Source: an uncultured Lysobacter sp. (lineage in GTDB: Bacteria > Pseudomonadota > Gammaproteobacteria > Xanthomonadales > Xanthomonadaceae). From it: DNA of 8,618 nucleotides. Below the pieces are notes generated by a model. The model saw only the letters and a program-made list of their open reading frames with translations. It was not told the DNA's origin and did no database searches. Where the stretch lies: NCBI GenBank assembly GCA_946480055.1, contig CAMLID010000116.1, positions 1 to 8,618 on the forward strand. The letters are read 5' to 3'. Made by a program: the position numbers and the translations under genes. Shown one piece after another: positions 5,241 through 8,618 of the stretch (position 1 is the first letter of the stretch; every line of letters begins with the position of its first letter).

Positions 5241-6908
5241 TCAGGCGTTCGCACCCGCGCGCGCCAAGTCCGCGACCATGCTCAACGCCACCGCCTCGGC
5301 GGTCTTGATGCCGTCCACGCCCGCCGAGAGAATGCCGCCGGCATAGCCCGCGCCTTCGCCGGCCGGGAACAGACCGCGGGTGTTGAGGCTGTGACCGTCT
5401 TCGCCGCGGGTGATCCGCACCGGCGACGAGGTCCGCGTCTCCACGCCGGTCAGGACCGCGTCGTGCAGGGCGAAGCCGCGCAGCTGCTTGTCGAAGGCCG
5501 GCAGCGCCTCGCGGATCGCGTCGATCGCATAGCCGGGCAACGACGCGTCCAGGCTGCCCAGGCGCACGCCCGGCGTGTACGAGGGCCGGACTTCGCCGAA
5601 TTGCGTGGACGCGCGCCCGGCGATGAAGTCGCCGACCAGCTGCGCCGGCGCTTCGTATTCGCCGCCGCCGAGCTCGAACGCCAGCGCCTCCCAATGCCGC
5701 TGCAGGGCGATGCCCGCGAGCGGACCGTGGCCGTACGCGGCGTAGTCCTCCGGCGTGATCCCGCACACGATCGCCGCATTGGCGTTGCGTTCGTTGCGCG
5801 AGTATTGGCTCATGCCGTTGGTGACCACGCGCCCGGGCTCGCTCGCCGCGGCGACCACGGTGCCGCCGGGGCACATGCAGAAGCTGTAGACCGAGCGGCC
5901 GTTGCGGCAGTGGTGGACCAGCTTGTAGTCGGCCGCGCCGAGGATCGGATGCCCGGCCTGCGGCCCGAAGCGGGCGCGGTCGATCAGCGATTGCGGATGC
6001 TCGACCCGGAACCCGATCGAGAACGGCTTCGCTTCGACGAACACCCCGCGCTCGTGCAGCATCGCGAAGGTGTCGCGCGCGCTGTGGCCCAGCGCCATCA
6101 CCACGTGATCGGCGCGCAGCTGCTCGCCGCCGGCCAGGGTCACGCCGCGCACCTGGCGCACGCCGGCCGCGTCGGTCTCGACCAGCAGGTCGTCGACCCG
6201 GTGCGAGAAGCGGATTTCGCCGCCCAGCGATTCGATGGTCGCGCGCATGTGCTCGACCATCGACACCAGCCGGAAGGTGCCGATGTGCGGCTTGCTGACG
6301 TAGAGGATTTCCTCGGGCGCGCCGGCGGCGACGAATTCGGTCAACACCTTGCGGCCGTGGTGCTGCTTGTCGCTGATCTGGCTGTAGAGCTTGCCGTCGG
6401 AGAAAGTGCCGGCGCCGCCTTCGCCGAACTGCACGTTCGACTCCGGGTTGAGTACTTTCTTGCGCCACAGGCCGAAGGTGTCGACGGTGCGTTCGCGCAC
6501 GGCCTTGCCGCGTTCCAGCACGATCGGGCGGAAGCCCATCTGCGCCAGCACCAACGCGGCGAACAAACCGCAGGGGCCCATGCCGATCACCAGCGGCCGC
6601 AGCGGCAGCTGCGCCGGCGCGCGGGCGACGAACTTGTAAGCGGTGTCCGGGGTCGGGCCGAGCTTGACCGGCGTCGCCGCGGCCGGCGCGGTCGCGGCGC
6701 CTTGCAGCAGTTCGGCCTCGCGCGGGGTGTCGACGTCGACCGAGTAGATCAGCGTGATGCCGCCGCGCTTGCGCGCGTCGTAGCTGCGTTTGGCGACGGT
6801 GTAGCCGGTCAGTTCGTCGGCGCCGATGCCCAGGCGGGCCAGGATCGCCTCGCCCAGCGCGGACTCGGCATGGTCCAGCGGCAGCTTGATGTCGGTGAGT
6901 CGGAGCAT
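5241..6908 (-). CDS. COG2509-type FAD-dependent dehydrogenase (NAD(P)/FAD-dependent oxidoreductase)
   Basis: This is a complete 555-residue flavoprotein of the uncharacterised COG2509 family. Residues about 1-100 form a small N-terminal domain (a DIKLPLDH opening, KRSYDARKRG near 40-49). The FAD-binding Rossmann motif is GMGPCG at 109-114, with the acidic Glu132 in VLERGK that binds the FAD ribose. Family hallmarks follow: NVQFGEGGAGTFSDGKLY at 158-175, KPHIGT near 206-211, GHSARDTF near 274-281, a Cys-containing FCMCPGG at 343-349 followed by VTNGMS, and a closing flavin segment GLFPAGEGAGYAGGILSAG at 512-530. The reaction and partner are not known for this family. The start at 6908 is the first one available and leads straight into the conserved N-terminus. 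Only a weak AGG lies 9 bases upstream of it. The gene heads a likely two-gene transcript with the DUF938 methyltransferase and diverges from the helicase gene. Confidence 0.92.
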   Translation of the reverse strand: MLRLTDIKLPLDHAESALGEAILARLGIGADELTGYTVAKRSYDARKRGGITLIYSVDVDTPREAELLQGAATAPAAATPVKLGPTPDTAYKFVARAPAQLPLRPLVIGMGPCGLFAALVLAQMGFRPIVLERGKAVRERTVDTFGLWRKKVLNPESNVQFGEGGAGTFSDGKLYSQISDKQHHGRKVLTEFVAAGAPEEILYVSKPHIGTFRLVSMVEHMRATIESLGGEIRFSHRVDDLLVETDAAGVRQVRGVTLAGGEQLRADHVVMALGHSARDTFAMLHERGVFVEAKPFSIGFRVEHPQSLIDRARFGPQAGHPILGAADYKLVHHCRNGRSVYSFCMCPGGTVVAAASEPGRVVTNGMSQYSRNERNANAAIVCGITPEDYAAYGHGPLAGIALQRHWEALAFELGGGEYEAPAQLVGDFIAGRASTQFGEVRPSYTPGVRLGSLDASLPGYAIDAIREALPAFDKQLRGFALHDAVLTGVETRTSSPVRITRGEDGHSLNTRGLFPAGEGAGYAGGILSAGVDGIKTAEAVALSMVADLARAGANA

Positions 6909-6932
6909 GGGCCAGGGCCTGGACGGTGGCGC

Positions 6933-6938
6933 ATTTTA
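6933..6938 (-). promoter_or_regulatory. Candidate -10 element for the FAD dehydrogenase-methyltransferase transcript
   Basis: The minus strand reads TAAAAT, 24 bases before the ATG at 6908. It is the only AT-rich hexamer in a very GC-rich 163-bp divergent region. No good -35 hexamer is seen at 16-18 bases from it. If used, the leader would be short, about 15-20 bases. Confidence 0.35.
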
Positions 6939-7010
6939 GCGGGTCGCGCGCGCGGGTCGCGGTTTGACCGAGACAGACGCATGCCAAGGCCTGCGGATCG
7001 GCTCGCTGAA

Positions 7011-7029
7011 CGTCTCACAGGCTGAGACG
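7011..7029. promoter_or_regulatory. Small perfect inverted repeat in the helicase upstream region
   Basis: CGTCTCA (7011-7017) and TGAGACG (7023-7029) form a perfect 7-bp inverted repeat around a 5-base spacer, CAGGC. It ends 42 bases before the helicase ATG. It could be an operator for a dimeric regulator or a hairpin in the mRNA leader. It has no T tract, so it is not a terminator. It does not resemble the LexA box known from Xanthomonas. Confidence 0.4.
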
Positions 7030-7071
7030 GGCTCCGAGTCCACTGGCGGCTGTCCGATCCGGAATCCGGCC

Positions 7072-8618
7072 ATGCCCAGCTCCCTCGCCCTCGCCCACGA
7101 CGCAGACCCCTCGCACCCGCTCGCGCGCCAGCGCGGCGACCGCATGCCGGCGAACGGTGAGGCCCTGGGCGATGCCCTGATGCGGCGCTACGCCGACCGG
7201 ATCACCGGCAGCTTCACGATCCCGGGCCGCGCGGGAACGTACGCGCCGATCCCGGATGAGGTGCCCACAGCGTTGAAGGCGGCCCTGCGCGCGCGCGGGA
7301 TCGAACAGCTCTACAGCCATCAGGCCGAGGCCTGGGCCGCGAGCCAGGCCGGCGAACACGTCGCCGTGGTGACCCCGACCGCCTCGGGCAAGTCGCTGTG
7401 CTACACCCTGCCGGTCGTGGCCGCGGCCATGGCCCAGGGCAGCAAGGCGCTGTACCTGTTCCCGACCAAGGCGCTGGCGCAGGACCAGGTCGCCGAACTG
7501 CTGGAGCTCAACCGCGCCGGCGAGCTCGGGGTCAAGGCCTTCACCTTCGACGGCGACACCCCCGGCGACGCGCGCCAGGCGATCCGCCTGCACGGCGACA
7601 TCGTGGTCTCCAACCCGGACATGCTGCACCAGGCGATCCTGCCGCATCACACCAAGTGGGCGCAGTTCTTCGAGAACCTGCGCTACGTGGTCATCGACGA
7701 GATCCACACCTACCGCGGCGTGTTCGGCAGCCACGTCGCCAACGTGCTGCGCCGGCTGCAGCGGGTGTGCGCGTTCTACGGCGCGAAGCCACAGTTCATC
7801 CTGTGCTCGGCGACCATCGGCAACCCGCAGGCGCATGCGCAGGCGCTGATCGAGGCGCCGGTGCGGGCGATCGTCGAGTCCGGCGCGCCGGTCGGCGACA
7901 AGCACGTGCTGCTGTGGAACCCACCGGTGGTCAACGCCGACCTCGGCCTGCGCGCCTCTGCGCGCTCGCAGAGCAACCGCATCGCCCGCATCGCGATCAA
8001 GTCCGGGCTCAAGACCCTGGTGTTCGCGCAGACCCGGCTGATGGTCGAGGTGCTGACCAAGTACCTCAAGGACGTGTTCGACCACGACCCGCGCAAGCCG
8101 GCGCGGATCCGCGCCTACCGCGGCGGCTACCTGCCCAGCGAACGCCGCGAGGCCGAGCGGGCGATGCGCGACGGCCGCATCGACGGCATCGTCTCGACCT
8201 CGGCGCTGGAATTGGGCGTGGACATCGGCAGCCTGGATGCGGTGGTGCTCAACGGCTATCCGGGTTCGGTCGCCGCGACCTGGCAGCGTTTCGGCCGCGC
8301 CGGCCGCCGCCAGCGTCCATCGCTGGGCGTGCTGGTCGCCAGCTCGCAGCCGCTGGACCAGTACGTGGTGCGGCACCCGGAGTTCTTCGCCGACAGCCCG
8401 CCCGAGCACGCGCGGATCGCGCCGGACCAGCCGCTGATCCTGTTCGACCACATCCGCTGCGCGTCCTTCGAACTGCCGTTCCAGGTCGGCGAGGCCTACG
8501 GCCCGATCGATCCGCAGGTCTATCTGGAAGCGCTGGCCGAAACCGAAGTGCTGCACCGCGAGGGCGAGCGCTGGGAGTGGATCGCCGACAGCTACCCGGC
8601 CAACGCGGTCAGCCTGCG
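7072..8618 (+). CDS. YprA/MrfA-type superfamily 2 DEAD/DEAH-box DNA helicase, N-terminal part
   Basis: The first 515 codons are present; the frame is open to the window edge. Both RecA-like helicase domains are visible. HQAEAW at 83-88 is Q-motif-like, and PTASGKS at 102-108 is the Walker A site. PTKALAQDQ at 131-139 is motif Ia, and VIDEIH at 207-212 is Walker B, a DEIH variant of DEAH. HTYRGVFGSHVANVLRRL follows it, a stretch typical of COG1205. SATIGNP at 246-252 is motif III, LVFAQTR near 316-322 is motif IV, STSALELGVDIG at 375-386 is motif V, and QRFGRAGRR at 405-413 is motif VI. In Bacillus, MrfA of this family acts in mitomycin-damage repair. The usual C-terminal DUF1998 domain with a metal-binding Cys cluster would lie beyond the window. 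The ATG at 7072 has GGAA 7 bases upstream. An in-frame ATG at 7144 has no RBS. Confidence 0.9.
   Translation, partial: MPSSLALAHDADPSHPLARQRGDRMPANGEALGDALMRRYADRITGSFTIPGRAGTYAPIPDEVPTALKAALRARGIEQLYSHQAEAWAASQAGEHVAVVTPTASGKSLCYTLPVVAAAMAQGSKALYLFPTKALAQDQVAELLELNRAGELGVKAFTFDGDTPGDARQAIRLHGDIVVSNPDMLHQAILPHHTKWAQFFENLRYVVIDEIHTYRGVFGSHVANVLRRLQRVCAFYGAKPQFILCSATIGNPQAHAQALIEAPVRAIVESGAPVGDKHVLLWNPPVVNADLGLRASARSQSNRIARIAIKSGLKTLVFAQTRLMVEVLTKYLKDVFDHDPRKPARIRAYRGGYLPSERREAERAMRDGRIDGIVSTSALELGVDIGSLDAVVLNGYPGSVAATWQRFGRAGRRQRPSLGVLVASSQPLDQYVVRHPEFFADSPPEHARIAPDQPLILFDHIRCASFELPFQVGEAYGPIDPQVYLEALAETEVLHREGERWEWIADSYPANAVSL

Noticed and set aside
5221..5241. An ATG overlapping the FAD dehydrogenase stop codon (TGATG) as a coupled start for the methyltransferase
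   Set aside because: It is in a different frame from the methyltransferase and meets a TAA after six codons. The conserved N-terminus begins at the ATG at 5216.
4515..7025. An 836-codon open frame on the plus strand, antisense to the methyltransferase and FAD dehydrogenase genes
   Set aside because: The translation is a low-complexity Arg/Gly/Ala/His-rich sequence with no family motif, while the opposite strand encodes two complete recognisable proteins. Long antisense frames are expected in very GC-rich genes.
7015..8556. A 513-codon open frame on the minus strand opposite the helicase
   Set aside because: The product is compositionally biased with no motif, and the plus strand carries a full set of superfamily 2 helicase motifs.

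Overview
The window is very GC-rich and contains no rRNA, tRNA, insertion sequence, CRISPR array or phage gene. Three things suggest a gammaproteobacterium of the Xanthomonadaceae, probably Lysobacter or a close relative: the GC-rich codon use, the protein families present, and short intergenic palindromes with a GTAG/GTGG head and a GCGACGTAAGTCGC core. I infer this assignment from pattern recognition, not from a database search. The region looks like ordinary chromosome.

Layout. (1) 2-328 (+): the C-terminal end of a fused indolepyruvate/2-oxoacid:ferredoxin oxidoreductase, followed by a strong intrinsic terminator (352-384). (2) 385-603: a convergent intergenic stretch with three REP-like palindromes, two of which form a perfect 27-bp inverted repeat. 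(3) 604-2514 (-): an exported M61-family metallopeptidase with an intact HEYTH site and a C-terminal PDZ domain. (4) 2515-2794: an intergenic stretch with a second, degenerate inverted pair of the same palindrome. (5) 2795-4462 (-): an exported class C beta-lactamase-fold serine hydrolase with two lipocalin-like C-terminal repeats. (6) 4578-5216 (-): a DUF938-type SAM-dependent methyltransferase. (7) 5241-6908 (-): a COG2509-type FAD-dependent dehydrogenase. (8) 6909-7071: a divergent promoter region. (9) 7072-8618 (+): the N-terminal 515 residues of a YprA/MrfA-type superfamily 2 DNA helicase that runs off the end of the window.

How the genes relate. The FAD protein and the methyltransferase are 24 bp apart on the same strand and are probably co-transcribed. 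The two exported hydrolases each have a good ribosome binding site (RBS) and a long upstream gap, so they may have their own promoters. Both would act on peptide or acyl substrates outside the cytoplasm. The helicase is transcribed divergently and is probably a DNA-repair protein. I found no clear new multi-gene system. The best leads are the three-copy REP cluster with mutually exclusive hairpins, the pairing of two uncharacterised conserved enzymes (COG2509 and DUF938), and a small palindrome in the helicase leader.
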